NCBI GenBank assembly: GCA_019636235.1 | Contig: JAHBXW010000003.1 | Coordinates: 64,001-128,000, forward strand | DNA length: 64,000 nt | Source of the DNA: Planctomyces sp. | GTDB lineage: Bacteria > Planctomycetota > Planctomycetia > Planctomycetales > Planctomycetaceae | Direction of reading: 5' to 3' | Shown: positions 9,058 through 17,743 of the stretch, one piece after another | Layout: each line of letters begins with the position of its first letter | Numbering within the stretch: the stretch's first letter is position 1 | Notes under the pieces: generated by a model | The model's database searches: none | What the model saw: only the letters and a program-made list of their open reading frames with translations | What the model was told of the DNA's origin: nothing | Made by a program: the position numbers and the translations under genes

Positions 9058-10533
9058 TTACGCAGCTGCGGACGATCGGCGACGACTTTTCCCGTCGCTG
9101 ACCAGTCGTTGCAACAGCACCAACCCGTTCGCCGCATGGGCCAGCACGGCCGGCAGCAGGGGGATCACGAACCGGTCCCCCGCCGCGATCGGCACGTACC
9201 AGGCGAACACGATCCAGCCCCCCAGCAGCCAGACAACCAGCAGACGATTCGCCCGCCGCGGGTCCTGCAGCAGACTGACGAGCGCGCAAGCCGCCAGCGG
9301 CAGCCCGAACAGAATCCGCGAATCGTCGATCCCCCAGGGCCCCAGAGCCCGGAGCATGATGTAGGCCTGCCAGCCCAGCCCTGAGAACTCCCGCTCCAGC
9401 ATGTCGCCGACTCCGTGACGTCGCACAAAGCTCCGCGCGGCATCCCCCGTCGACATTTGCTGCGCCAGCATATCGTCCAGGTCCTCGTAGCGGTCGGCGA
9501 ACAGCAGCAGCGAATTCACATTGTGAAAGGGGTTGCCGAACCGCACGACGTTCCGGGCGATCAGCGGATAGCTCACCGCCGCGAACGCCATCACGCAGGA
9601 CAGCAGGACGAGCGCCATCCGTCGTCCCCGCGCCGGCGCATCCCGGGGCAGCAGCGAGGGTTCCGGGTCCACGTCCGGTTCGAACCGCCGGGGAAAGAGT
9701 TCCCAGGCCAGCCAGCCCAGGAACAGACCGAAGTACATCAACCCGGTGGCCTTGGTGAGATAGGCCAGACTCAACAGTGCCGCGGCCGACAGAATCCGGC
9801 GGATCGACACGCACTCGCCCGAGGATCGGGCCGGAGGCAACAGTGCGAACCACGCCAGACCGATCAGCAGCGTCAACAGGCTCTCGCACACGACGCTGGT
9901 CGAATACTCCAGCCACGAGCGGTTCACGGCCAGCAACAGCGCGAACACCGCCGCCGTCGCCCACGAAAATGCCCGCGCCGTCAGCCATGTGAACACGGCG
10001 ATCGCCGCCAGACCGACAATCAGCGACAGGCGCCGACCGTGCTCTTCCGTCGGGTTCGCCGACAGCAGCATCGGATACAGCGGATGCCGGTTCGCGTCGT
10101 TGAATCGCCCCTTGGGCAACTGCACGAACAGCAGCACGCCGCCGCCTTCCCGACGGATCATGCGGGCCAGTTCGATATACGCCTGCTGGTCGTCGAGGTG
10201 GGGGTCCTTGCCGGAGTTCATCCAGACGACCGCGCCGCCCAGGAACAGCACTCCGGCGGCGACCAGCGCCAGCGCCACGCCGCCGACGCCCGCCGCGGCT
10301 TCCGGTGATGGGAGCGCACGCACGCGGGCCAGCCACGGGTCGAGGATCCGCGGCGGCGCGAGGCAGGCCGCCAGCGCGAGGAGCGCTCCCAGCGCGCAGA
10401 CCGGCTGCGCCAGAATCAACAGCAGCGAGGGGGCCGGCTGGCTGGCGGCGAGCCGCAGCACCTCCGATCCGCCGGCCGCGAGGCTCAGCGCGAAGCAGCC
10501 AGCGGCGATGCGGAACAGCGTGCTGCCGGACAT
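9058..10533 (-). CDS. Membrane glycosyltransferase (GT39/ArnT-like, GT-C fold)
   Basis: A 491-residue polytopic membrane protein with about ten or more hydrophobic helices. Between the first helices lies an acidic loop, DPHLDDQQAYIELARMIRR, followed by RHPLYPMLL. This matches the GT-C glycosyltransferases (dolichyl-phosphate mannose:protein mannosyltransferase and ArnT relatives), which use a lipid-linked sugar donor on the outer face of the membrane. The DD pair (about residues 114-115) would be the catalytic acid region. Acceptor and sugar are unknown. It follows rpoD by 61 bases on the same strand, with a large hairpin between them, so it may receive some read-through. Confidence 0.75.
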   Translation of the reverse strand: MSGSTLFRIAAGCFALSLAAGGSEVLRLAASQPAPSLLLILAQPVCALGALLALAACLAPPRILDPWLARVRALPSPEAAAGVGGVALALVAAGVLFLGGAVVWMNSGKDPHLDDQQAYIELARMIRREGGGVLLFVQLPKGRFNDANRHPLYPMLLSANPTEEHGRRLSLIVGLAAIAVFTWLTARAFSWATAAVFALLLAVNRSWLEYSTSVVCESLLTLLIGLAWFALLPPARSSGECVSIRRILSAAALLSLAYLTKATGLMYFGLFLGWLAWELFPRRFEPDVDPEPSLLPRDAPARGRRMALVLLSCVMAFAAVSYPLIARNVVRFGNPFHNVNSLLLFADRYEDLDDMLAQQMSTGDAARSFVRRHGVGDMLEREFSGLGWQAYIMLRALGPWGIDDSRILFGLPLAACALVSLLQDPRRANRLLVVWLLGGWIVFAWYVPIAAGDRFVIPLLPAVLAHAANGLVLLQRLVSDGKSRRRSSAAA

Positions 10534-10550
10534 GAGGGGCGATCAGGCGA

Positions 10551-10583
10551 ACCGGCCCGCGGGACGATTCCCGCGGGACCGGT
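10551..10583 (-). terminator. Large GC-rich hairpin between rpoD and the glycosyltransferase gene
   Basis: CCCGCGGGA (10556-10564) pairs perfectly with TCCCGCGGG (10569-10577) over a 4-base loop. With one bulged A (10578) the stem extends by ACCGG/CCGGT to 14 bp. It sits 11 bases after the rpoD stop. There is no T tract on the minus strand, so it may attenuate transcription or protect the 3' end rather than act as a full intrinsic terminator. Confidence 0.5.
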
Positions 10584-10594
10584 CCCGGTGCATG

Positions 10595-12262
10595 TCACAA
10601 CCCGACGCCCGCGGCGACGAGCTGGTCCAGGAACCCCTTGAGCTGCTTGCTGCGCACGGGGTGCTGCAGCTTGCGGACGGCCTTGGCCTCGATCTGTCGG
10701 ACGCGTTCTCGGGTGACCTTGAAGATCCGCCCGACCTCTTCGAGGGTGTAGGTGTATCCGTCCCCCAGGCCGTAGCGGAGCTTGATGATCTCGCGTTCGC
10801 GGTAGGTCAGAGTTTTGAGGACCTGGTCGATCTTCTCCTTCAGCATTTCGCTGGTGGCGGTCATCACGGGGCTGTCGCCGCCGACGTCCTCGATGAACTC
10901 GCCGAAGAAGCTGTCGTCCCCTTCGCCGACGGGTCGGTCGAGGCTGATCGGCGTGCGGGCGATCTTCATCACCCGGCGGGCCTCCTCGACGTTGACGCCG
11001 GCGATCTCCGCCATCTCTTCAATGGTCGGTTCGCGGCCGAGTTCGTGAAACAGCTGCTTGCCCGCGCGGCGGAGCTTGGTCATCGTCTCGATCATGTGGA
11101 CCGGGATGCGGATCGTCCGCGCCTGGTCGGCGATGGCCCGGGTGATGGCCTGCCGGATCCACCATGTGGCGTACGTCGAGAACTTGTAGCCCCGGCGGTA
11201 CTCGTACTTGTCGACCGCCCGCATGAGCCCCGTGTTGCCTTCCTGGATCAGGTCCAGGAACGTCAGGCCGCGGTTGCGGTACTTCTTGGCGATCGACACG
11301 ACCAGCCGCAGGTTGCCGGCCGACAGATCCTTCATGGCCTTGTCGTAGGCGTAGAACAGATGCCGCATCTCGTCGATCCGGGCCGCCAGCGACTCGGGCG
11401 TTTCCAGCGTCATCCGCATCAGGTCGTTGAGTTCCTGCTGCAGGTTCGAGCGTTCGTCGCGGGCCGACTTCAGTCGCTTGAGCTGGTCGATCTGCTGCTT
11501 GAGCTGCTGCATGCGGCGGCTGATCTGCTCAAGCCGCTGCATGATGGGCTGCAGCCGCTGGGTGCGGACCGACATTTCCTCGACGAGCAGGGCGATCTTC
11601 TTGCGTCCCTTGTCGAGAGCCGCGACGGCAGCGTCGCGCTCGGCCTTAGGGGTCGTCTCCTCGACGATCTTGGCGAAGAAGTGCCGGTTCTTCTCGAACA
11701 GGTACTGGACCGTCTTCAGGTTGTGCGGCATGCGGCCGAGGATCTGGTCCTTCTCCATGCCTTCGGTCAGCGAGACCTTGATGGTCCGGTCGAAGGGGAG
11801 TTCGCCCGCCTCGACCTGGCTGAGGACGTCGATGACCTGCTGGGCGACGAAATCGCTTTCCAGGAGCTGGCGGCGGAATCGCTTGCGGGTGATTTCGATC
11901 GTCTTGGCGAGGAAGATCTCCTGCTCGCGGGTGAGCAGGGGAATTTCGCCCATCTGGGTCAGGTACAGCCGGACGGGATCGTCGATGCGGCGGGCGCCGT
12001 CGACGTCGGCCAGCTCCACAATGGGCGCCTTGCCGGGCTTCGCGGCGCGCTTCTTCTTCGCGACCGGCTGTTCCCGCAGCGCGGGCTTCTGTTCGTCCCG
12101 GACCTCGAGGCCCCGCTCTGAGATCTCGATCAGCAGGGAATCGAGCGCATCCGGATTCGCCGCCTCATCCGGCAGGTAATTGTTGATCTGCGTGTAGGTC
12201 AGGTAGCCCTGGTCCTGGCCGATTTGAAGCAGAGCGCGCAGACCATCGTCGGTTGGATGCAC
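10595..12262 (-). CDS. rpoD: Primary RNA polymerase sigma factor (sigma-70, RpoD)
   Basis: Housekeeping sigma factor that directs RNA polymerase to -10/-35 promoters. The 555-residue protein has region 1.1 at the N terminus, region 1.2 ([18 protein letters not shown]) near residue 95, a non-conserved coiled spacer, region 2 ([46 protein letters not shown]), region 3 (PVHMIETM) and region 4 with the helix-turn-helix ([22 protein letters not shown]). Region 1.1 plus the intact spacer marks it as a primary sigma factor. GTG 12262 is chosen because GGAGG (12275-12271) lies eight bases upstream; a TTG at 12277 would overlap that site. It sits 126 bases after dnaG on the same strand, the classical dnaG-rpoD arrangement. 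Confidence 0.97.
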   Translation of the reverse strand: MHPTDDGLRALLQIGQDQGYLTYTQINNYLPDEAANPDALDSLLIEISERGLEVRDEQKPALREQPVAKKKRAAKPGKAPIVELADVDGARRIDDPVRLYLTQMGEIPLLTREQEIFLAKTIEITRKRFRRQLLESDFVAQQVIDVLSQVEAGELPFDRTIKVSLTEGMEKDQILGRMPHNLKTVQYLFEKNRHFFAKIVEETTPKAERDAAVAALDKGRKKIALLVEEMSVRTQRLQPIMQRLEQISRRMQQLKQQIDQLKRLKSARDERSNLQQELNDLMRMTLETPESLAARIDEMRHLFYAYDKAMKDLSAGNLRLVVSIAKKYRNRGLTFLDLIQEGNTGLMRAVDKYEYRRGYKFSTYATWWIRQAITRAIADQARTIRIPVHMIETMTKLRRAGKQLFHELGREPTIEEMAEIAGVNVEEARRVMKIARTPISLDRPVGEGDDSFFGEFIEDVGGDSPVMTATSEMLKEKIDQVLKTLTYREREIIKLRYGLGDGYTYTLEEVGRIFKVTRERVRQIEAKAVRKLQHPVRSKQLKGFLDQLVAAGVGL

Positions 12263-12388
12263 GACGTAAACCTCCAAAGGAATGTGGCAGTCTTCCCGGC
12301 CGATCAGCAGCCGCGTGGAGCGCCCCCGGCTCTCCCCCGGCGATGTTCGCCAGGGGCGCCGCGACGCCCGGACGTGGCTGGGTCTGAA

Positions 12389-14341
12389 TCAAACCGGTGC
12401 TTTTCGGGTTGCTCGTCTCTGGTGAAACTCAGCGGCCTGACGCAGCAGCGCCTCTGACGCCTCGTCCAGCCGGTGCGTTCCGTCGCCCGATTCGGATAGC
12501 TGCATTGCGATCCGTTGTTGCGACTGCTCTTCCCGGCGCCATTGGAGGTTCTCAATTGACCGCCGGAGGAGAAGAGGACAGCCGTCAGGAGAAGCCGCCA
12601 GGGCGGCCTCTCGTTCCGCGGGATCGGCGACTCCGGTCGGTCCGGACGTCGGCGCATCGCCGCGAAGTTCCAGTTCATTCAATTTGCGGACCAGGTCTTT
12701 CGCCCGGGCCCGATCGTCCAGCCACAGGGCCAGACGCTTCAAACTCTCATCCTCGATCGCCGACACCAGTCGGTCCGGCGACAGGACGCCTTCCAGTTCC
12801 AGAATGTCGTAACAGGCCGTCAACAGCAGCCGCAGCTGCGGATGACGGATCGCGTCGGCCCCGATCCGCATCCGGGCCGCCGGCAGCCACTGCGGCGCCA
12901 CGACCAGGATCTCCAGCAACTCGCATTCCAGCCGGTCGTCCCGGGTCCACTGCCCGTTGAACAGCCGGCCCAGCTCGTCGGCCGCCGGCTCGGGCGACTC
13001 CGACCGCACGACAGCCCGACCACCCTGCGTGCGCAGTTCCCGATACCGCTCGCGGATCTTTCCTTCCGCCGTCCCCAGCCGCTGCGACAGGTTCGCCAGA
13101 TACAGCCCTTCGCGCACGTTCGCCGACATCCGCGGGGCCGCGCTCAGCAGTTTCAGCATCTCGTCCAGCACATTCTGCCGGCCGTCGATCGTGTCCAGGC
13201 TGTAACGCTTACGCAGCGTTTGAAACTTGTACTCCCACGCCTCCGGGGCGGCGTCCGCCAGCCGGGTCCAGGCCTCGGCGCCGCGGGCCGACAGGAATTC
13301 ATCAGGGTCCATGCTGTCCGGCAGCGTCATGATCCGCAGGTCCACATCCTGAGCGACGAATCGCTCGACGGCGCGCTCCGCCGCACGCTGGCCCGCCGCG
13401 TCGCCGTCGTACACCAGCACAACCTTGCGCACGAACCGTTTGAGAGTCGACACGTGCTGGTCCGTGAGCGCCGTGCCCAGCGTCCCCACCACGTTCGACA
13501 GGCCGTGCTGATGGCACATGATGCAGTCGGTGTATCCCTCGGTGACGACGGCCGTGCCCGACTGCTTGAGGCCGTCGCGAGCAAAATCTAACCCGTAAAC
13601 CAGGCGGCTCTTGAAAAACACCGGGCTCTCCGGCGTGTTCCAGTACTTTCCGTGACTGTCGTCAGCGCCTGGAAGGATGCGTCCCCCAAAGCCAACAACC
13701 TGGCTGCGTTCGTTGCGAATTGGAAACACGACCCGATCCACGAAATGATCGTAGTTCCCGCGCCCGCCCTCACGTTCGCCCACCAGACGCACCGCCAGCA
13801 GCTCGTCCGTGGTGAACTTCCCCCGGGCCTGACGCTGCAGCCACTCCCAATCGTTCGGGTGGTAGCCGATTCGAAAACGGGACGTCGTTTCCGCGGTGAA
13901 TCCCCGCGACGCCAGGTACTCTCGCGCGCGGTCCGCAAAATCGGCCTCGCGCAGCGCCTGGTGAAACAGCCCCTCGGCCCACAGCAGCACCTCGAACAGC
14001 CGCGCCTTGTTCTCGCCGCCCCCCGAGCGCCCGCTGCCCGCCGGCAGTTCCAGCCCCGCCCGCCGCGCCAGAATCTCCAGCGCCTCGCGGAACCCGACCG
14101 CCTCGCGCTTCTGAATCCACGAGAAGACGTCGCCCCCTTCGTTGCACACCCAGCACCGGTACGACTGACGGTCGGGGTACACCCGCATCGACGGATCGTG
14201 ATCGTCGTGGAACGGGCAGAGGCCGGCGTATTCCCGCCCGCCGAACCGCGGCTGCAGCGACAGCGATTCGCCAATCAGCCCGACAATGTCCGTCTGGGAT
14301 CGGACCTGCTCGCGGAAGTCGGTCAACAGTTCCCCAGACAC
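12389..14341 (-). CDS. dnaG: DNA primase
   Basis: Makes the RNA primers for chromosome replication. The 650-residue protein starts with the CHC2-type zinc finger (CPFHDDHD near residue 42, then YRCWVC near 62). It continues into the catalytic core, with the toprim motifs VVTEGYTDCIM (catalytic Glu) and LVYDGDAAGQRAA (metal-binding DxD), and ends in a helical domain for helicase binding. GTG 14341 begins the usual LLTDFREQVRSQTDIV N terminus and has GAGG six bases upstream. Probably co-transcribed with rpoD. Confidence 0.97.
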   Translation of the reverse strand: MSGELLTDFREQVRSQTDIVGLIGESLSLQPRFGGREYAGLCPFHDDHDPSMRVYPDRQSYRCWVCNEGGDVFSWIQKREAVGFREALEILARRAGLELPAGSGRSGGGENKARLFEVLLWAEGLFHQALREADFADRAREYLASRGFTAETTSRFRIGYHPNDWEWLQRQARGKFTTDELLAVRLVGEREGGRGNYDHFVDRVVFPIRNERSQVVGFGGRILPGADDSHGKYWNTPESPVFFKSRLVYGLDFARDGLKQSGTAVVTEGYTDCIMCHQHGLSNVVGTLGTALTDQHVSTLKRFVRKVVLVYDGDAAGQRAAERAVERFVAQDVDLRIMTLPDSMDPDEFLSARGAEAWTRLADAAPEAWEYKFQTLRKRYSLDTIDGRQNVLDEMLKLLSAAPRMSANVREGLYLANLSQRLGTAEGKIRERYRELRTQGGRAVVRSESPEPAADELGRLFNGQWTRDDRLECELLEILVVAPQWLPAARMRIGADAIRHPQLRLLLTACYDILELEGVLSPDRLVSAIEDESLKRLALWLDDRARAKDLVRKLNELELRGDAPTSGPTGVADPAEREAALAASPDGCPLLLRRSIENLQWRREEQSQQRIAMQLSESGDGTHRLDEASEALLRQAAEFHQRRATRKAPV

Positions 14342-14661
14342 GTGTCACCTCGACGTTGCCGACACAGTCCGTGTGCAGTCGGGCCGCAATCCTGGTGCGG
14401 CGTCTCGATGTCCGCCGACAAGCGCGCAGGCTGCCGCCGGACAATCGGCAACGGAGGTTCCGGCGGAATGACGGAGTCGAAACCCCCTCAGACGCCTCCC
14501 TCGTTGCAAGGCAATTCTACTGGCGGACCCGGCCGAAGCAAGAAACGCGGACCAAGGTTGGTCCGACTTCCGGACCCGCAAACGCTTATCCAGCAGAGAG
14601 TTCATCCGCCCCGCAACACGCCCGGTCTGCCCCGGCCGCACAGCTTCCCAGCGCCCCGCCC
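14342..14661. other. Gap between dnaG and the UbiA-type gene, holding the dnaG promoter
   Basis: No open frame I can support. It contains the dnaG promoter described separately; the rest shows nothing recognisable. Confidence 0.5.
14514..14541 (-). promoter_or_regulatory. Promoter of the dnaG-rpoD operon
   Basis: On the minus strand TTGCTT (14541-14536), a 16-base spacer and TAGAAT (14519-14514) form a good sigma-70 promoter. Transcription would start near 14507, leaving a leader of about 165 bases before dnaG. Confidence 0.6.
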
Positions 14662-15549
14662 TCACGCCGCCGGAGAGGACGCCCACCACTGGCCCAGCCA
14701 CACATCCAGAATGCCGATCGCACACAACCCCACGCTGACCGCCGCGTTCACCTGAAAAAACGCCTGGTTCACACGGCTCAAATCGTCCTCACGCACCAGC
14801 GTGTGCTCATACGCCAGCAGCGCCGACACCAGCGCCAGCCCTGCCAGGTACAGCAGCCCCAGGTCGGCCACCCGCCACAGACCCGCCAGGCAGATCACCG
14901 CCGCCAGGTGGCTCAACGCGGCCAGTCGCAATGACCGCCGCACCCCCAGTCGCGCCGGCAGGCTGAACAACCCCCGCTCGCGGTCGAACGCCGCGTCCTG
15001 CGTCGCATAGATGATGTCGAACCCGCCCACCCAGAAAAACACCACCGCCGCCAGCATCACGGGGGGCCACGACAACTCCCCCCGGATCGCGATCCAGGCC
15101 GCGACAGGCGACAGCATCAACGCCGCGCTCAACCAGTAATGGCACGCCGCCGTGAACCGCTTCGCGTACGAATAGCCCAGCAGCACCCCCAGCACCGGCA
15201 GCGACAGCATCACCGGCCACCGGTTCGGAAGAAACAGCAGCGTCGTCAGGACAAACCCTGCGGAGCACACGACTGTGAAGGCCGTTACCGCGCGGACGCT
15301 CAGCAGCCCCGCCGGCAGATGCCGCGCCGCCGTCCGCGGATTGTCCGCATCGATGTCCCGATCGACCAGCCGGTTGAAGGCCATCGCCGCGGAGCGGGCG
15401 AAGACCATGCATAACAGGATGCCCAGCAGGTCCTGTGTCCGGAAGGGGGTCTCGCGCCAGGCCAGCACCGCGCTGAACAGCGCGAACGGCAGCGCGAAGA
15501 CAGTGTGGCTGAAGCGGATCAGCTCAAGAAACTTCTGAATGGTGCTCAT
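14662..15549 (-). CDS. UbiA-family prenyltransferase
   Basis: Polytopic membrane enzyme that attaches a polyprenyl chain to an aromatic ring, as in quinone synthesis. Both aspartate-rich motifs are present: NRLVDRDIDADNPRT near residue 61 and DIIYATQDAAFDRERG near residue 184. Family members of this type in bacteria without ubiquinone often belong to the futalosine menaquinone route (MqnP), which would suit a planctomycete, but no other mqn gene is in the window. ATG 15549 starts directly at the conserved amphipathic N terminus (IQKFLELIRFSHTVFALPFAL); a longer frame reaches 15630. 295 residues, normal family length. It follows the adaptor gene by 99 bases on the same strand. Confidence 0.85.
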   Translation of the reverse strand: MSTIQKFLELIRFSHTVFALPFALFSAVLAWRETPFRTQDLLGILLCMVFARSAAMAFNRLVDRDIDADNPRTAARHLPAGLLSVRAVTAFTVVCSAGFVLTTLLFLPNRWPVMLSLPVLGVLLGYSYAKRFTAACHYWLSAALMLSPVAAWIAIRGELSWPPVMLAAVVFFWVGGFDIIYATQDAAFDRERGLFSLPARLGVRRSLRLAALSHLAAVICLAGLWRVADLGLLYLAGLALVSALLAYEHTLVREDDLSRVNQAFFQVNAAVSVGLCAIGILDVWLGQWWASSPAA

Positions 15550-15648
15550 CGCGGGCGCGGCGGGTCGGGACGCCGCGAATAGACGCGGAATGCGCCGGGC
15601 TTGCAACCCCTGGGGCCGCGGATTCAGCACGTCCGTCGGAGGGCGACC

Positions 15649-17223
15649 TTAATCGGCGATCAGGTCGTTGCTCGCGAGAACATGCGGGGACCGCCGTTCC
15701 TGCCAGGCCAGCAACGCAGCTCCGCAAGTCTCGCGCGGCTTGAGCATCAGCCGCTCGCCGGCCGACAGGCCGCTGAGAATCTCCACCGCGTCCCGCGTCG
15801 ATGAACCCAGCAGAACCTCCCGGGCTTCGATGCGGTCGCCGGTCTTCACGAACGCCAGAAAGCAATCGTCGACCTCGGTGAACGCCTCCAGCGGAGCCTG
15901 CAGCGCATCGTCCTTCGAGGCCGCGATCAGGTTCACGCCCGCGGACAATCCCGGCGCCACGTCCTCCGGCGATTCGTCCAGCCGGACAACCGCCTCGTAT
16001 TCCCGCAGTTCCATGTTCGGCCACCGGCCGCTCAACGGGAACCGCGACACGCTGACCACGCTGCCCGTCAGAGATCGTTCCGGCATGGCGTCCAGCTGGA
16101 TGCGCGCCGGCAGGCCAACCGCCAGCAGCCGCTGCAGGCTTTCGTGCACGCGGACTTTGACCTGGAGCGCGGAGCGGTCCGGAATGCTCACCAGCGGCTG
16201 GAGAAAGCGGACCGTCATGCCCTCGCCGGTCTGATTCTGCCAGTCGCGGCTGTCGTTCACGTAGACGACCTGGCCGTCGTGCGGCGCCCGGAGTTCGCAG
16301 TAGCTCAGCATCCGCGTCGCCCAGGCGAGTTGTTCCTGCTGGCGCAGCAGTCGGCGCTGCTGCACGTCGACCTGCATTTCCCGACTGATTCGCCGGGTCT
16401 CGGCCAGCGAATGCTCGCGTTCAAGACGCCGCTGGCAATCCTCGGCCAGCCCTTCGAGTTCGCGGAGCGTTCGCGACCAGGTGTGGTCGCGAAGGACGCG
16501 GAGCTGCTCGACGAGGTCCTCATAGGCCCGTTGCCGCTGCATCAGGCCGACACGGGCGCGATCCAGATCGACGGCGGTCTGAAACCCTTTGGTGACCTGC
16601 CGGTCGACGAACGCCAGCGACTCCTGCGCGGTGTGCAGCGCGTCATCCGCCGCCGCGATCTGCCGTTCGAGTTCGTTCACCTGCTGCGGAAACTCGGCCG
16701 CCTGATACGCGTCGAGCTTCATCCGGGCGAGCTCCGCCGCCAGCATCGCCGCGGCGAGCGAGTTGCGGTTTTCGATTTCCTGAATCCGCTTCTCCTGGCG
16801 GGCCGTTTCCAGCGCCGCCTCGGCGGTCAGCACATCCACCAGTTCCTCGCCGTATTCCTCCAGCAGCTTGCTGACGTCCAGCGTGGCAATGATGTCGCCC
16901 GCCTTTACAAGCGTCCCTTCCGGAACGATCGACGTCAGGCGCGTCGACCATTCCACTTTGCTGGCCAGCACCGTCTCGCGCACGCACTCCACGTTCCCGC
17001 GCTGTTTGAGTTCCAGCGACAGCGGACCACGTCGGACGACAGCCGTCCCCGGCAGGTCCATCTGCGGCGAAAGCGCCTGCGGAGCATCCCCGGCCGTCAT
17101 CGCACGATCAATCACCAAGCCCAGCACGCCGCCAGCGGCGATCACCCCGACGACAACGGCCATAACGGCTCGCAGGCGGCGACGGCGAGGAGGACGGGAC
17201 AAGGGCAATCCAGCAACTGCCAT
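15649..17223 (-). CDS. HlyD/RND-type periplasmic adaptor (membrane fusion) protein
   Basis: A 524-residue adaptor likely linking an inner-membrane transporter to an outer-membrane channel. It has one N-terminal membrane helix (about residues 19-38), then a half lipoyl domain (SIVPEGTLVKAGDIIATLD near 105), a long coiled-coil hairpin (about residues 120-320, rich in Glu/Gln/Arg/Leu), the second lipoyl half (YCELRAPHDGQVVYV) and beta-barrel segments up to the C terminus. No ABC or RND permease and no outer-membrane factor gene is adjacent, so its partner must be encoded elsewhere. The coiled-coil is longer than in short RND adaptors. Start at ATG 17223 precedes the basic stretch before the membrane helix; no clear Shine-Dalgarno site. 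Confidence 0.82.
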   Translation of the reverse strand: MAVAGLPLSRPPRRRRLRAVMAVVVGVIAAGGVLGLVIDRAMTAGDAPQALSPQMDLPGTAVVRRGPLSLELKQRGNVECVRETVLASKVEWSTRLTSIVPEGTLVKAGDIIATLDVSKLLEEYGEELVDVLTAEAALETARQEKRIQEIENRNSLAAAMLAAELARMKLDAYQAAEFPQQVNELERQIAAADDALHTAQESLAFVDRQVTKGFQTAVDLDRARVGLMQRQRAYEDLVEQLRVLRDHTWSRTLRELEGLAEDCQRRLEREHSLAETRRISREMQVDVQQRRLLRQQEQLAWATRMLSYCELRAPHDGQVVYVNDSRDWQNQTGEGMTVRFLQPLVSIPDRSALQVKVRVHESLQRLLAVGLPARIQLDAMPERSLTGSVVSVSRFPLSGRWPNMELREYEAVVRLDESPEDVAPGLSAGVNLIAASKDDALQAPLEAFTEVDDCFLAFVKTGDRIEAREVLLGSSTRDAVEILSGLSAGERLMLKPRETCGAALLAWQERRSPHVLASNDLIAD

Positions 17224-17481
17224 GAGCGCAGGTGGGCTGAGGGTGGGCGTTCAACGGGGATTTCGTGCGGCCGGCGAGGACTCCTTTTCGGGAGAAGCGG
17301 CCATGGGTGGGAGAGGCGCCGCTGGGAGCGACGCATCAACAGGAGTGTATCTGTTATTCGGCCGCCTGGCCAGCACTAAACCTCGCCGAGCTTGCGCAAC
17401 CCGCAGCATCCGAGCATCAGAACCGCTGGTGGAAGCCGGTCAGTGGATGCGCGGTCCGCCGTGGTCATCCGTGCTTATCCC

Positions 17482-17531
17482 TTCGATCCGTGGTCAATTC
17501 ATTGGTTGCTTGAGGGGAACCACGGATCGAA
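17482..17531. repeat. Inverted repeat with ACCACGGATCGAA arms
   Basis: Arms 17482-17494 and 17519-17531 are perfect 13-bp reverse complements around a 24-base loop. Further partial copies of the core word (catccgtg, cggatcag, cggatag) flank it. It is intergenic and less G+C-rich than the genes. It looks like a dispersed non-coding repeat rather than a terminator, since no T tract follows on either strand. Confidence 0.6.
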
Positions 17532-17654
17532 CGGATCAGTCGGATAGCGTTCCCCACTGGTGGCCGCTGGATGGAGCTGGCCGGTCCACTTCAGGAGGTC
17601 TTTCGTTTCTTGCGTGCCTTTCGTGGTTGGAACCCTTCTCTGCCTGCCGCAGTC

Positions 17655-17697
17655 CCGAAACGACAAAACGCGGCGTTGAGAATTCTCAACGCCGCGT
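17655..17697 (-). terminator. Rho-independent terminator of the Cys-rich gene
   Basis: A perfect 13-bp stem (ACGCGGCGTTGAG 17668-17680, CTCAACGCCGCGT 17685-17697) with an AATT loop. On the minus strand it is followed by TTTGTCGTTTCG. It lies 46 bases past the stop codon. Confidence 0.85.
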
Positions 17698-17743
17698 CGA
17701 ACTCCGTCAGTGCATCGCCGACCGTCAGCCGGCGGATCAGACC

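Larger units (their letters stand above)
17224..17743. other. Gene-free gap with two hairpin structures
   Basis: Contains a 13-bp inverted repeat (17482-17531) and the terminator of the Cys-rich gene (17655-17697), both described separately. No protein-coding frame is convincing. Confidence 0.55.

Noticed and set aside
9989-12121. A 710-codon open frame antisense to rpoD and part of the glycosyltransferase gene
   Set aside because: Spans two unrelated sense genes and has no domain, so it is a compositional artefact.
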